From Candidatus Rokuibacteriota bacterium (lineage in GTDB: Bacteria > Methylomirabilota > Methylomirabilia > Rokubacteriales > CSP1-6), in contig QHRW01000035.1 in assembly GCA_003220265.1 (NCBI GenBank), positions 1 to 40,931 of the forward strand: a stretch of 40,931 nt of DNA, given 5' to 3'. Shown here one piece after another: positions 1-8,428 of this stretch. The position numbers and the translations under genes are program-made. Under the pieces are notes generated by a model, which saw nothing but the letters and a program-made list of their open reading frames with translations, was not told the DNA's origin and made no database searches. The first letter of the stretch is position 1, and every line of letters begins with the position of its first letter.

Positions 1-213
1 CTCACCAAGATGGGTGACGTCGTGCAGCTGCGGTCCACCTCCAAGATGGGCCCCCGCGTGGACGACAACGCCAACGCCGGTCGTGGCCAGATCCCGCAGT
101 GGCTCGAGGTGGACGTGAACGCCAAGCGCGGCGTCATCCGGAGCTTGCCGCTCCGTGAGGACATCCAGCTGCCCGTGTCCGAGCAGCTGATCGTCGAGCT
201 GTACAGCAAGTAA
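1..213 (+). CDS. rpsD: 30S ribosomal protein S4, C-terminal part (5' truncated by window)
   Basis: S4 binds 16S rRNA and nucleates assembly of the small subunit. The reading frame is open from base 1, so the gene starts outside the window; about 70 C-terminal residues are visible. The ending PQWLEVDVNAKRGVIRSLPL, then REDIQLPVSEQLIVELYSK, is the characteristic S4 tail (the E. coli-type equivalent is xPLREDI..xINEQLIVELYSK). It lies 15 bases upstream of rpoA, the classical rpsD-rpoA-rplQ order of the bacterial alpha operon. The ATG at base 10 is internal and is not the true start. In other bacteria S4 represses its own operon; no leader is visible here to judge that. Confidence 0.94.
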   Translation, partial: LTKMGDVVQLRSTSKMGPRVDDNANAGRGQIPQWLEVDVNAKRGVIRSLPLREDIQLPVSEQLIVELYSK

Positions 214-228
214 GGAGCCAGGTCACTT

Positions 229-1199
229 ATGCCGCGGATCCCGTTTCAGAAGCCGAAGAAGGTCGAGTGGGAGATCCTGAGCGACCGCTACGGCCGCCTG
301 GTGGCCGAGCCCTTCGAGAAGGGCTACGCGCTGACGGTCGGCAACTCGCTCCGGCGCACGCTGCTGTCGATCGTGCCCGGCGCCGCGGTGGCCTGGGTGA
401 AGATCGACGGCGTCCGCACCAACGACACGAAGATCCCGGGCGTCACCGAGAGCCTGGCCGACGTCCTGCTCAATCTCAAGAAGCTCGGCGGCTGGAGGCC
501 ACCGGCCCCAAGGACGTCAAGGGCGAGGACGTGCCGGAGACGGGGGTGGAGGTGCTGAACCCCGAGGTCCAGCTCTTCACGCTGGAGGCCGGGGCCAAGG
601 TCACGCTCGAGCTCGGCGTGGGCATCGGCCGCGGCTACGAGGCGGCCGACCACCCGCGCTCCGGCATGCCGTCGGGGGCCTTCGCGCTCGACGCGGCCTT
701 CTCGCCGATCACCAAGGTGACCTACAACGTCGAGATGTCGCGCCTGGGCAAGATCACCGACTACGAGAAGCTGATCGTGGAAGTGTGGACCAACGGCGCC
801 GTCAGCCCCGACGACGCGCTCACGCGGGCCGCCACCTTCCTGCGCGACCACTTCTCGCCGCTCTCGCCCGGCGGCTCCGACGAGGACGAGGAGGCGGAGG
901 CCGGCGCCGGAGACGCCTACCTGCGCGAGGCGCTCGGCAAGACGCTGGAGGAGCTGGCGCTGCCCGCGCGCGCCATCAACGCACTCAAGGGCGCCGAGCT
1001 CCACCTGGTCGCCGACCTCGTGCAGAAGACCGAGGGCGACCTGGCCGACGTCAAGAACCTCGGCGACAAGTCGATCGACGAGATCAAGACGGCGCTGGCC
1101 GCCCTCGGCCTGTCGCTCGGCATGCGGATCGATCCCAACGTGCTCGGCGCGCTCGGCCGCGGCACCACGACCGGGACGCCCGCCGGAGGCCTGCGATGA
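229..1199 (+). pseudogene. rpoA: DNA-directed RNA polymerase alpha subunit, broken by an internal deletion/frameshift near 483-490
   Basis: Alpha dimerises to nucleate RNA polymerase assembly; its C-terminal domain contacts UP elements and activators. From the ATG at 229 (AAGGAG upstream) the frame encodes alphaNTD up to LADVLLNLKKL (about residue 86). The homologous sequence then continues in another frame as RLEATGPKDVKGEDV through the alphaCTD helix-hairpin-helix region (NLGDKSIDEIKTALAALGL) to the TGA at 1197-1199. Compared with E. coli alpha, about 11-12 residues that should follow NLKKL are absent, so this is not a one-base slip but a loss of roughly 34-37 bases (net -1 mod 3). An essential gene cannot be null, so an assembly or sequencing error is the likeliest cause. 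The stop overlaps the rplQ start as ATGA. Confidence 0.9.
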
Positions 1200-1678
1200 G
1201 GCATCGCAAGGCCGGCTACAAGCTCGGCCGGCTCACCCAGCATCGCTGGGCCATGTTCCGCAACCTGCTCGTCGGGCTCTTCCGCCACGAGCGCATCGAG
1301 ACGACCGAGGCCAAGGCCAAGGCCGTGCGCGGCCTCGCCGATCACGTGGTGACGCTGGCCAAGCGCGAGACCCTCCACGCCCGCCGCCAGGTGCTCTCGC
1401 TGGTGCCCGACAACGAGGTGGTCGGCCGGATCTTCGACACCATCGCCGCCCGCTTCTCCGAGCGCCAGGGCGGCTACACGCGCATCATCAAGGCCGGTGT
1501 CCGCCGCGGTGACGCCGCGCCCATGGTGCTGCTGGAGCTCGTCGATCGCGTGGAGACGCCCGCCGACGGCGACAAGAAGGGCGACAAGAAGGAAAAGGCG
1601 CCCAAGGCCGAGAAGGGCGAGGCGGGCGCCACGGGGAAGAAGAAGAAGCGCGAGAAGGCGGCCGCCGCCTCCGCCTGA
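1196..1678 (+). CDS. rplQ: 50S ribosomal protein L17 with a Lys/Ala-rich C-terminal extension
   Basis: L17 is a core large-subunit protein near the exit tunnel. The start MRHRKAGYKLGRLTQHRWAM and the segment FRNLLVGLFRHERIETTEAKAKAVRG are hallmark L17 sequence. The ATG at 1196 overlaps the rpoA stop by 4 bases (ATGA), indicating translational coupling. The conserved domain ends near residue 118 (APMVLLELVDR). The remaining 42 or so residues are a low-complexity tail rich in Lys, Glu and Ala, longer than in the roughly 120-residue E. coli protein; such basic tails occur in L17 of several phyla and probably contact rRNA. Length is 160 residues. Confidence 0.96.
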   Translation: MRHRKAGYKLGRLTQHRWAMFRNLLVGLFRHERIETTEAKAKAVRGLADHVVTLAKRETLHARRQVLSLVPDNEVVGRIFDTIAARFSERQGGYTRIIKAGVRRGDAAPMVLLELVDRVETPADGDKKGDKKEKAPKAEKGEAGATGKKKKREKAAAASA

Positions 1679-1683
1679 GCTTG

Positions 1684-2217
1684 ATGCCGCGCCGCCGCTT
1701 GGTCCTCTTCGTGACGGCGGCGGCGCTCCTCGGAGCGTCCGGCGCCGTGCTCGACCTGCCCAGGACCACCCTGACCGTGCTGGCCGCCGCCCTGGGCGCG
1801 CTGGTTGTCGTATTCGACCTGGCCCGCTGGAGGCACCGGGATGCCGGCGCGTGGCAGCGGCAGATCGATCGAGAGTTCCGGCTGCGCATCGCCGGCACGA
1901 CGATCAGCGTGCTGCGCAACGAGGCGGTCCAGGTCGAGTTCGAGTGGCGCGACGTCGTGGAGATCCAAAGCCTCTCACGCCGGGGGACGTTCCCGCCCCT
2001 GTTCTGGAAAGTCGTGACGGCGACCGGCGAATATTTCGTCCCCGACGGCGGACGGTACGCCCGGCAGCTCGAGCAGCAGTTCATCTATGCGCTTCCCGGG
2101 TATCACGAGCAGGCCGTCGTGACCGTTCCGGCGCCGGCGGGGTACGATCGTGCGACCTCGATGTGGCGGAAGGACGATCCCTATCCCAAGCGCGAGCTCT
2201 CGGAAGTCGACTGGTGA
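1684..2217 (+). CDS. Hypothetical membrane-anchored protein with two N-terminal TM helices
   Basis: I do not recognise a named family. The 177-residue product begins with basic MPRRR, then two hydrophobic segments (about residues 6-24 and 29-45) forming a hairpin anchor, followed by a soluble domain of about 120 residues. The soluble part (FEWRDVVEIQSLSR, then a predicted strand-rich stretch around FWKVVTATGEYFVPDGG) looks like a small beta-barrel of bacterial PH-domain type, but that is a guess from pattern only. The ATG at 1684 was chosen over the TTG three bases earlier; neither has a clear Shine-Dalgarno sequence. It follows rplQ by 5 bases on the same strand and may be read through from the ribosomal operon. 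Confidence 0.7.
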   Translation: MPRRRLVLFVTAAALLGASGAVLDLPRTTLTVLAAALGALVVVFDLARWRHRDAGAWQRQIDREFRLRIAGTTISVLRNEAVQVEFEWRDVVEIQSLSRRGTFPPLFWKVVTATGEYFVPDGGRYARQLEQQFIYALPGYHEQAVVTVPAPAGYDRATSMWRKDDPYPKRELSEVDW

Positions 2218-2236
2218 CGGACTTCTAACAACGGCG

Positions 2237-2686
2237 ATGGCGATCCGCATCGAGCGATTGCGCGATCTGGTGGCGCCCGACCTCGACGACCTCGTCGCGG
2301 ACAGCGAGCGCGCCGGGCTGACCTTCGTGCGGCGGCTCGTCGACGAGTGGCGGGACGGGCGCAATCGCTTCGACCGGCCGGGCGAGGCCCTCTTCGGCGC
2401 CTGGGTCGACCAGCGTCTGGCCGGCGTGTGCGGCCTCAACGTCGATCCGTACATCGACGACGCCGGCGTGGGACGCGTCCGGCATCTCTACGTGCTCACC
2501 GGCTCGCGCCGGCTCGGTGTCGGGCGCGAGCTGGTGGAGCAGGTGGTCCGTGCGGCGCGCGGCCGCTTCACCACGCTCCGCCTGAGCACGAGCAACCCTG
2601 CCGCGGCTCGCCTCTACGAAGCGCTCGGCTTCCAGCCGGTCGAGCGAGGGCACTGCACGCACGTGCTGCCGCCCGTGCCCGGGTGA
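2237..2686 (+). CDS. GNAT-family N-acetyltransferase
   Basis: This protein of 149 residues probably transfers an acetyl group from acetyl-CoA to an amine; the substrate is unknown. The GNAT core is visible: strand beta4 VRHLYVLTGSRRLGVGRELV contains the RxxGxG pyrophosphate-binding motif A at about residues 79-95. The C-terminal STSNPAAARLYEALGFQPV carries the usual N-AxxLYExxGF motif. The ATG at 2237 is the only initiation codon that gives a complete domain in this frame. It lies 19 bases after the previous gene on the same strand and may be the last gene of the transcript. The next gene is on the other strand. Confidence 0.85.
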   Translation: MAIRIERLRDLVAPDLDDLVADSERAGLTFVRRLVDEWRDGRNRFDRPGEALFGAWVDQRLAGVCGLNVDPYIDDAGVGRVRHLYVLTGSRRLGVGRELVEQVVRAARGRFTTLRLSTSNPAAARLYEALGFQPVERGHCTHVLPPVPG

Positions 2687-2751
2687 CGCGCCCAGCGACA
2701 GTTTCGGGAGGATTCCCCGGGCCGGCCTCCACGACGCAGTCCGCCGCCAGC

Positions 2752-2897
2752 ATGAACAGGCTGCGCGGATATCTCACCGAGCGGTATGCCGCGCAGAACC
2801 TGTTCAATCGGGTCTCGCTGCTGCTGGCCTCGACACGATGGTCATGTCCGATGCCGCCACCGCCTACGCCGTGCTCGCCCTGCTCGCGGCCGAGTGA
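2752..2897 (+). pseudogene. Possible small frameshifted ORF (unrecognised)
   Basis: Within the 230-base gap 2687-2916 an ATG at 2752, 36 bases after a GGGAGG (2705-2710), opens MNRLRGYLTERYAAQNLFN and continues to LLLAS. A different frame then gives DTMVMSDAATAYAVLALLAAE followed by TGA at 2895-2897. Together they would make a protein of about 48 residues interrupted by one frame change near 2830. Amphipathic composition and a clean Ala/Leu helix at the end make it look protein-like, but I recognise no family and chance is a real alternative in high-GC DNA. No other function was seen in this gap. Confidence 0.2.
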
Positions 2898-2916
2898 GCG
2901 CGCCGGTCCGACTCCT

Positions 2917-3780
2917 TCAGCGCGGCCCCACGAATCCCACGTAGAGTCCGCCCGTGTGCTCAGGGCCGACCAGCATGGCCTCCTCGCCCGTGTTCCTGAT
3001 GCCGCGTGCCGGCGGTGGCACGCCGTGGTCGGCCATCCACGTGGCGGCCGCCTCCATGCTCGTCGTGCGGTGCAGGGCCTGGAAGGGGCCGGGCCCGCGC
3101 CGCGCCAGCGCGTCGGCGGCGGGGCCGGGCTCCATCGGCTGCGCCACGGTGAGGCCCGTGGGGCCGAGGTCGAACACGGCCATGTCGGCCTTGATGACGG
3201 CGCCGCGCTGGATCTTCGGCACCGGTATCCCGAGCACACGCGCGTACGTCTCGGCGGTGCGCGCGACGTCGGTCACGTTGATGTAGACGCGCTCGATGCC
3301 GACGATGCCGTTGGGGTGCTCGCGCGCGTGGCCACGCCGCTCGGCCAGCGGCGTCAGGTGCTGGAGGAAGAAGATCGGTAGCGGGTTGCGCGGGCCGAGG
3401 CTGGCCGAGCGCCAGCGCAGCGTCTGGCCGGCCGGGGTCCGGCGCTCGCCGTCGCCGGGATCGCCGACGTCGACGCCGCGCGCGCGCATGGCCGCGACGT
3501 CGGCCGCCAGGTCGTCGCTCTGCAGCGCGATGTAGCGAAGGCCACCACCGGCCGCGATGAAGTCGAGCAGCCCGCCCCCGCCGCCGCGCCGGTACTCGTC
3601 GGCGTCGCGCACGCTCAGCAGCTCCAGGTAATCCTCGCGGTGGAAGGCGATCGCGTTGTGCGTGCCGCGGCCGGGATGCACGCCGCCGGGCTGCACGGCG
3701 AAGCCGAGGCGGCGATACGTCTCGATGCCGCGGTCCAGGTCGGGCAGGCAGATCATGATGTGGTCGATGCGCGTGAGCAT
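2917..3780 (-). CDS. VOC superfamily / glyoxalase-like domain protein
   Basis: The product has 287 residues. It opens with MLTRIDHIMICLPDLDRGIE, the first betaalphabetabetabeta module of the vicinal oxygen chelate fold, followed by the Gly/Arg-rich segment PGGVHPGRGTHNAIAF typical of the Glyoxalase_3-type family. A second module begins near residue 160 (GIVGIERVYINVTDVARTAE). Such proteins are metal-dependent lyases, isomerases or dioxygenases, or binding proteins; substrate is not deducible. The ATG at 3780 is the only start that gives the family N-terminus. It is the last gene of a three-gene minus-strand unit, 8 bases after the nitroreductase stop, suggesting a shared small-molecule degradation or detoxification role. 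Confidence 0.85.
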   Translation of the reverse strand: MLTRIDHIMICLPDLDRGIETYRRLGFAVQPGGVHPGRGTHNAIAFHREDYLELLSVRDADEYRRGGGGGLLDFIAAGGGLRYIALQSDDLAADVAAMRARGVDVGDPGDGERRTPAGQTLRWRSASLGPRNPLPIFFLQHLTPLAERRGHAREHPNGIVGIERVYINVTDVARTAETYARVLGIPVPKIQRGAVIKADMAVFDLGPTGLTVAQPMEPGPAADALARRGPGPFQALHRTTSMEAAATWMADHGVPPPARGIRNTGEEAMLVGPEHTGGLYVGFVGPR

Positions 3781-3788
3781 GGTGGGCC

Positions 3789-4622
3789 TCAGGCCAGGCC
3801 GAAGCCCTGGCGGCGGATGTAGGGGCCGAAGCTGTGACGCTGGGGGACGGAATACTGGCGCGCCTTGTCCTCCGACCAGCCGTAGCGCTCGGCGTAGCCC
3901 CAGCGATCCGGCAGGCGCTGGCTCTCGCGCGGCGTGGCGTGGCGCGCCTCGCGGCGCCGGTCGTAGTCCTCGACGAGCGCGGGCATCTTGCTGTCGTCGT
4001 AGCGGTCGGTGTGCACGGTCAGCGCGGGTGGCAGGCGCATGCTGATCCAGCCGGCCTGCGCCGGGTAGCCGAGACACATGCCGGCCACGGGAAAGACGCC
4101 GGCCGGCAGCGCCAGCAGGTCGCTCAGCTTCTCCACGTGGTCGCGGACGACGCTGATCGGGCAGCAGCCGAGCCCCATCGCCTCGGCGGCCGTCACGAAG
4201 TTCTGCATGACGAGCGCGGCGTCGACCGCGGCGTTCATGAACATGTCGAGCGTGTCGTTGACGTAGGGCTTGGCGCGGAGCTCGGCCACGCGCCGCATCC
4301 GGCGGTGATCGCCGCAGAAGACGAGGAAGACCGGGCACTGCCCGATCCACGGCATGTCGGGGATCCAGCCCGCGATCGTGGCCTGGTTGGTTTTGTCGCG
4401 CACGACGACGACCGCCACTTGCTGCAGGTCGGACTTCGCCGGCGCCGACAGCGCGGCGGCCAGCACGATCTCCAGCGTCTCGTCGGACACGGCGTCCGGC
4501 TTGTAGCGGCGGTGGATGCGATGCGAGAGGATCTCCGCCACCGTGCCCTCCGCCGGCAGCGAACGTCCGGCCTCGGTGGGCAGACCGAAGCGGTCCCGGA
4601 TCAAATCGGCGATGGTCTTCAT
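3789..4622 (-). CDS. Nitroreductase-family FMN oxidoreductase
   Basis: This protein (277 residues) belongs to the FMN-dependent NAD(P)H oxidoreductases of the NfsA/NfnB fold, which reduce nitroaromatics, quinones or flavins. The family signature LSHRIHRRYKPDAVSDETLE (residues about 32-51) carries the Arg residues that bind FMN phosphate. AALSAPAKSDLQQVAVVVVR follows, then the dimer/FMN region NAAVDAALVMQNFVTAAEAMGLGCCPISVVR. The C-terminal extension after residue 215 is typical of NfsA-like members. The start ATG overlaps the stop of the upstream phosphotransferase (ATGA), with GAGGAG as ribosome-binding site. Translational coupling argues for function in the same pathway; the true electron acceptor is unknown. 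Confidence 0.87.
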   Translation of the reverse strand: MKTIADLIRDRFGLPTEAGRSLPAEGTVAEILSHRIHRRYKPDAVSDETLEIVLAAALSAPAKSDLQQVAVVVVRDKTNQATIAGWIPDMPWIGQCPVFLVFCGDHRRMRRVAELRAKPYVNDTLDMFMNAAVDAALVMQNFVTAAEAMGLGCCPISVVRDHVEKLSDLLALPAGVFPVAGMCLGYPAQAGWISMRLPPALTVHTDRYDDSKMPALVEDYDRRREARHATPRESQRLPDRWGYAERYGWSEDKARQYSVPQRHSFGPYIRRQGFGLA

Positions 4623-5704
4623 CGATGCTCCTCAAGAACCAGGTTGGCGGCGGCGACCAGGGATGGGATGCGGTCGGCGATGGTGGCCATGCGCGGATCC
4701 TTGCTCTCGCCGCGCACCCAGCGGCGATGGAGCTGCTGCACGACGACCACGGTCTTCCAGAGCGCGAAGGCTTCCCACCAGCGCACGTCGCCGAGATCGG
4801 CGCCGGTGCGCGCGGCATACCGCGCGACGAGCTCGGCGCGCGGCGGCAGCCCGAGACCGGCCACCGCGGCGTTGTTGAAGCGGCGCGCGTGCGGCGGGTC
4901 GGCGGGATCGGGCCAGTAGTTCAACAGCGTGCCGAGGTCGATCAGCGGATCCCCGAGCGTCGTCATGTCCCAGTCGAAGATCGAGGCGACGCGGTCGGGG
5001 TGGGCCGGGTCGAACTGGCAGTTGTCGAGCTTGAGGTCGTTGTGAACGATCGACACGCGGCTCGGCCGCGGCACCTGCCGAGCCAGGCGCGCGTGGATCG
5101 TCCGCATCTCGGCCGGCGAGTCGTCGAACTTCGACAGCTCCCAGCGCTTGGCCCAGCCGCTGAGCTGGCGATCCACGAAGCCCTCCGGTTTGCCGAGGTC
5201 CGCGAGACCGCACGCGGCAGGATCGAGCGCGTGCAGGTCAGCCATCGCGTCCACCAGGGCCAGGGCAAGGCGCCGGCCGACGTCCGGGTGCTCGCGCATC
5301 GCCTCCGGCAGCGCGGTGCGCACGACCTCGCCGCGGCGGCGCTCCATCACGAAGAAGTCGGCCCCCAGCACCGCGGGGTCGTCGCAGAAGACGTAGGCGC
5401 GCGGCGCCCGATCGAAGTAGGCCCACAGGTGCCGGAGCACCTTGTACTCCCGCTTCATGTCGTGGGCGCCCGGGGCCAGCTCGCCCATCGGCGGCCGGCG
5501 GAGGACGAGCTCGTCAGACCCGCCGACGCGCAGCAGGTAGGTGAGGTTCGCCGAGCCGTTGGGGAACTGCAGGATCGTCAGAGGGCCCTCGGCGCCCGGG
5601 AGACTCTCCTTCAGGCGCGGCAGGAGCCAGGCTTCGAGCCGTGCACGGTCCAGCTCCTCGCCGGGACGGACGGGAGCGAGCTCGGGAACGATATCGGCAC
5701 ACAT
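4619..5704 (-). CDS. Phosphotransferase family protein (APH/choline-kinase fold, ACAD10-like)
   Basis: This kinase-fold protein has 361 residues. The nucleotide-loop region FPNGSANLTYLLRVGG lies at about 47-62, the catalytic HxDxxxxN motif is HNDLKLDN (H221, D223, N228), and the metal-binding FDWD is at residues 243-246, followed by TLGDPLIDLGTLLNYW. This layout matches the family often found beside acyl-CoA dehydrogenases (ACAD10/11 N-terminal kinase domain) more than true aminoglycoside-resistance enzymes, so a role in phosphorylating a hydroxy-acyl or alcohol intermediate is likelier than drug resistance; this is inference. The ATG at 5704 has no Shine-Dalgarno sequence but sits 9 bases after a TATACT hexamer on its strand, suggesting a leaderless transcript. 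It is first in the minus-strand unit. Confidence 0.85.
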   Translation of the reverse strand: MCADIVPELAPVRPGEELDRARLEAWLLPRLKESLPGAEGPLTILQFPNGSANLTYLLRVGGSDELVLRRPPMGELAPGAHDMKREYKVLRHLWAYFDRAPRAYVFCDDPAVLGADFFVMERRRGEVVRTALPEAMREHPDVGRRLALALVDAMADLHALDPAACGLADLGKPEGFVDRQLSGWAKRWELSKFDDSPAEMRTIHARLARQVPRPSRVSIVHNDLKLDNCQFDPAHPDRVASIFDWDMTTLGDPLIDLGTLLNYWPDPADPPHARRFNNAAVAGLGLPPRAELVARYAARTGADLGDVRWWEAFALWKTVVVVQQLHRRWVRGESKDPRMATIADRIPSLVAAANLVLEEHR

Positions 5705-5713
5705 GTGACGGTG

Positions 5714-5721
5714 AGTATAAT
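5714..5721. promoter_or_regulatory. Divergent -10 elements between the phosphotransferase and molybdoenzyme operons
   Basis: The 35-base divergent gap contains a perfect TATAAT (5716-5721) on the plus strand, about 19 bases before the molybdoenzyme ATG, with AGAGGA just downstream as ribosome-binding site. On the minus strand the overlapping TATACT (5719 down to 5714) lies 9 bases before the phosphotransferase ATG. No good -35 hexamer is seen on either strand. The overlap implies that the two promoters may compete for polymerase. Confidence 0.5.
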
Positions 5722-5739
5722 CCGGGCAGAGGACCCCGC

Positions 5740-8428
5740 ATGACTCCCACCGCCGGCACGCGCAAGGTCCCAACCTACTGTTACCAGTGCGTGGCCGGTC
5801 CCGACCTCCTGAACGTCGTCGTCGAGGACGGCGTGGCCGTCAAGGTCGAGCCGAACTTCGGCGTCACCGAGCATCCCGCTGGCGGCCGTCCCTGCGTGCG
5901 TGCCTACAGCCTCGTGCAGAAGCTCTACAACCCCAACCGCGTGAAGGGTCCGATGAAGCGGACCAACCCACGCAAGGGCAAGGACGAGGACCCGGGCTGG
6001 GCGCCGATCTCCTGGGACGAGGCGCTCGACACGCTGGCCGACAAGCTACGCCCGATCCGCGACAACGGCTTCGTGGACGAGCACGGCTACCCGCGGCTGG
6101 CCGTCACCTTCGGCGCCGGCGGCACCGCGCCCGCGTACCTCGGCGGCTTCCCGGCCTTTCTCTCCGCGTGGGGCGGGCCGCTCGATCAGGGCATCGGCAG
6201 CGGGCAGGGGATGAAGTGCGTGCACTCCGAGCACCTCTACGGCGAGTTCTGGCATCGCGCGTTCACCGTGGCGCCCGACATGCCGCTGACCACCTACGTC
6301 CTCTCGTTCGGCAACAACGGCGACGTAAGCGGCGGCGTCATCGGCGTCTGGCGTCACGCGGAGGCGCGCGGGCGCGGCGCGCGCTGGATCCAGTTCGAGC
6401 CCCACATGTCGGTGACCGCGGCGACCGCCGCGCGCTGGGTGCCCATCAAGCCCAAGACCGACCCGGCGGTGCTCTTCGCGATCCTGCACGGCGTGCTGCA
6501 CGAGCACGACTGGCGGCGCGTCTGCGACGTGGATTTCCTCGGCCGCATGACCAACGCGCCCTACCTCGTCGGACCCAACGGCTACTACCTGCGCGAGGCG
6601 TCCTCGCGCAAGCCGCTCGTCTGGGACGAGAAACGGGGCGCCGCCGTGGCCTTCGACACGCCGGACGTCGAGACGTACGCGCTCGACGGCGAGTTCACCG
6701 TGGCCGGCGTCGAGCAAGGGCCGGACGACGAGGTGATCGCGCACGACGCGGCCGTGGCACGGCCATCGCTCGCGCTGCTGCGCGAGCACGTGCGGCCCTA
6801 CACGCCGGAGTGGGCGGCCCATATCTCCGACGTGGCGGCCGAGACGATCCGCGAGGTGACGCGCGAGTACCTCGAGCACGCGCGCGTGGGCGCCACCATC
6901 GACGTGGACGGCGTCACGCTGCCGCTCCGGCCGGTCGCGATCCTCCTCGGCAAGTCGGTCAACAACGGCTGGGGTGGCTTCGAGTGCTGCTGGGCGCGCA
7001 CGCTGCTGGCCGCGCTGGTCGGCGCGCTGGAGGTGCCCGGCGGCATCCTCGGCACCACGATCCGGCTCAACCGGCCGTCGTCCAACCGGATGGAGTCGGT
7101 GCGGCCGGGCCCCGACGGCTTCATGTCGCAGCCGCTCAACGCGACGTCGAAGGACAAGTGGCAGGCGCGGCCGACGAGCCGCAGCGCGCACAAGACGCTG
7201 GTACCGCTCGTTTCCGACGGCTCCTGGTCGGGTGCGCTCTCGCCGGCGCAGCTTCCGTGGCTGTTCATGAACGACGCGCCGCCGAAGTGGCCGGAGCCGA
7301 CGCCGCCGGAGGTGTGGCTCGTCGGGCGCAGCAACCCGGCCATCTCCTGCTGGGACAGCGACCTCGTGATATCCAAGCTCAAACAGTTCCCGTTCGTCGC
7401 GGCGTTCGCGTACACGCAGGACGAGACGAACTGGTTCGCCGATCTCGTGCTGCCGGACGCCACCGATCTGGAGTCGTACCAGCTCTTCCGCGTCGGCGCC
7501 ACGAAGTACATCGAGTCGTACTGGGAGCACCAGGGCGTGGCGCTCCGGCAGCCCGTGGCCGACTCACCCTTCGACACGCGCGACCTCACCGACGTGGGTA
7601 CCGAGCTCTCGCGCCGCCTCGGGATCCTCGAGCGGTACAACGAGGCGCTCAACCGCGGCGTTGCGCTCGGTGTGCCGCTGAAGGCGCCGGGCTACGACGT
7701 GAGCCTTGATCCGTCGAAGGCGCATACGTCGGCGGAGATCTGGGACCGGGCCTGCCGGGCCGCCACGCTGTCGCTGTCCAAGGGGCAGGAGGAGCACGAC
7801 CAACTGGTACCTGCATCCGGAGATGACGAAGAAGGGGCTGCGCTACGAGCTGCCGTACCAGGAGCGCCTCAAGCGGATCGGCCAGGAGCTGAAGAACCGG
7901 CTGCACGAGCAGGACCTCCACTTCTGGGACACGCAGCTCGAGGAGTATCACGCGCTGCCCCCGTGGAAGGACTTTCCGCAAATCTGGGTGGACGTGGCGC
8001 GCCGTCACGGCAAGAAGCCGGAGGACTTTCCGCTCTGGCTGCTGACGAGCCGCAGCATGCAGTACTCATGGGGCTCGCAGGTCTCGCTGCCGCTGCTGGC
8101 CGACGTCGCCCAGCACGTGCGCGGGCACTTCGGCCTGATGCTGAACAACAAGATGGCGGCGCTCCACGGCATCGCCGACGGCGACGAGATCTGGGTGGAG
8201 TCGCCGATCGGCCGCCAGCAGGGCGTGGCCATGCTGCGCGCCGGCGTCCGGCCCGACGTGGTGGTCGCCATCGGCCAGTTCTCGCACTGGGCGACGCCGG
8301 TGGCCGAGGACATCCACATGCCCAACCTCAACGCGCTGGAGCCCATCGATCTCTCGCTGATCGACTCCACGGGCAGCGGCAGCGACCTCATCCGCGTGAA
8401 GGTCTATCGCGCGAACGGAGACCGCTGA
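5740..8428 (+). pseudogene. Molybdopterin-dependent oxidoreductase, catalytic subunit (single +1 frameshift near 7801)
   Basis: Catalytic subunit of a DMSO-reductase-superfamily Mo/W enzyme, about 895 residues when corrected. The N-terminus carries the Fe-S region PTYCYQCVAGPDLL (C14, C17) and GGRPC (C52); the position of the third cluster Cys is Pro21/Asp22, so only three Cys are visible. Cys160 in GSGQGMKCVHSEHLYG is a candidate Mo ligand (inferred). The frame from 5740 runs to KGQEEHD (7798-7800); the homologous continuation NWYLHPEMTKKGLRYELPY starts at 7802 in the next frame, so there is one extra base. The C-terminal molybdopterin dinucleotide-binding domain (LMLNNKMAALHGIADGDEIWV) follows. 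No Tat signal is present, implying a cytoplasm-facing enzyme. The stop overlaps the next gene (TGATG). PadB-type (phenylacetyl-CoA oxidoreductase) is one possibility. Confidence 0.88.

Noticed and set aside
475..495. Programmed frameshift in rpoA
   Set aside because: About a dozen conserved residues are missing at the junction, which a ribosomal shift cannot explain.
4619..5704. Aminoglycoside-resistance gene
   Set aside because: The kinase motifs fit the general APH fold, but the sequence resembles the ACAD10-type phosphotransferases and stands beside metabolic genes; resistance is not supported.
7795..7806. Programmed +1 frameshift in the molybdopterin subunit
   Set aside because: No slippery sequence, hungry codon or stop at the shift point is visible; a one-base error or mutation is simpler.
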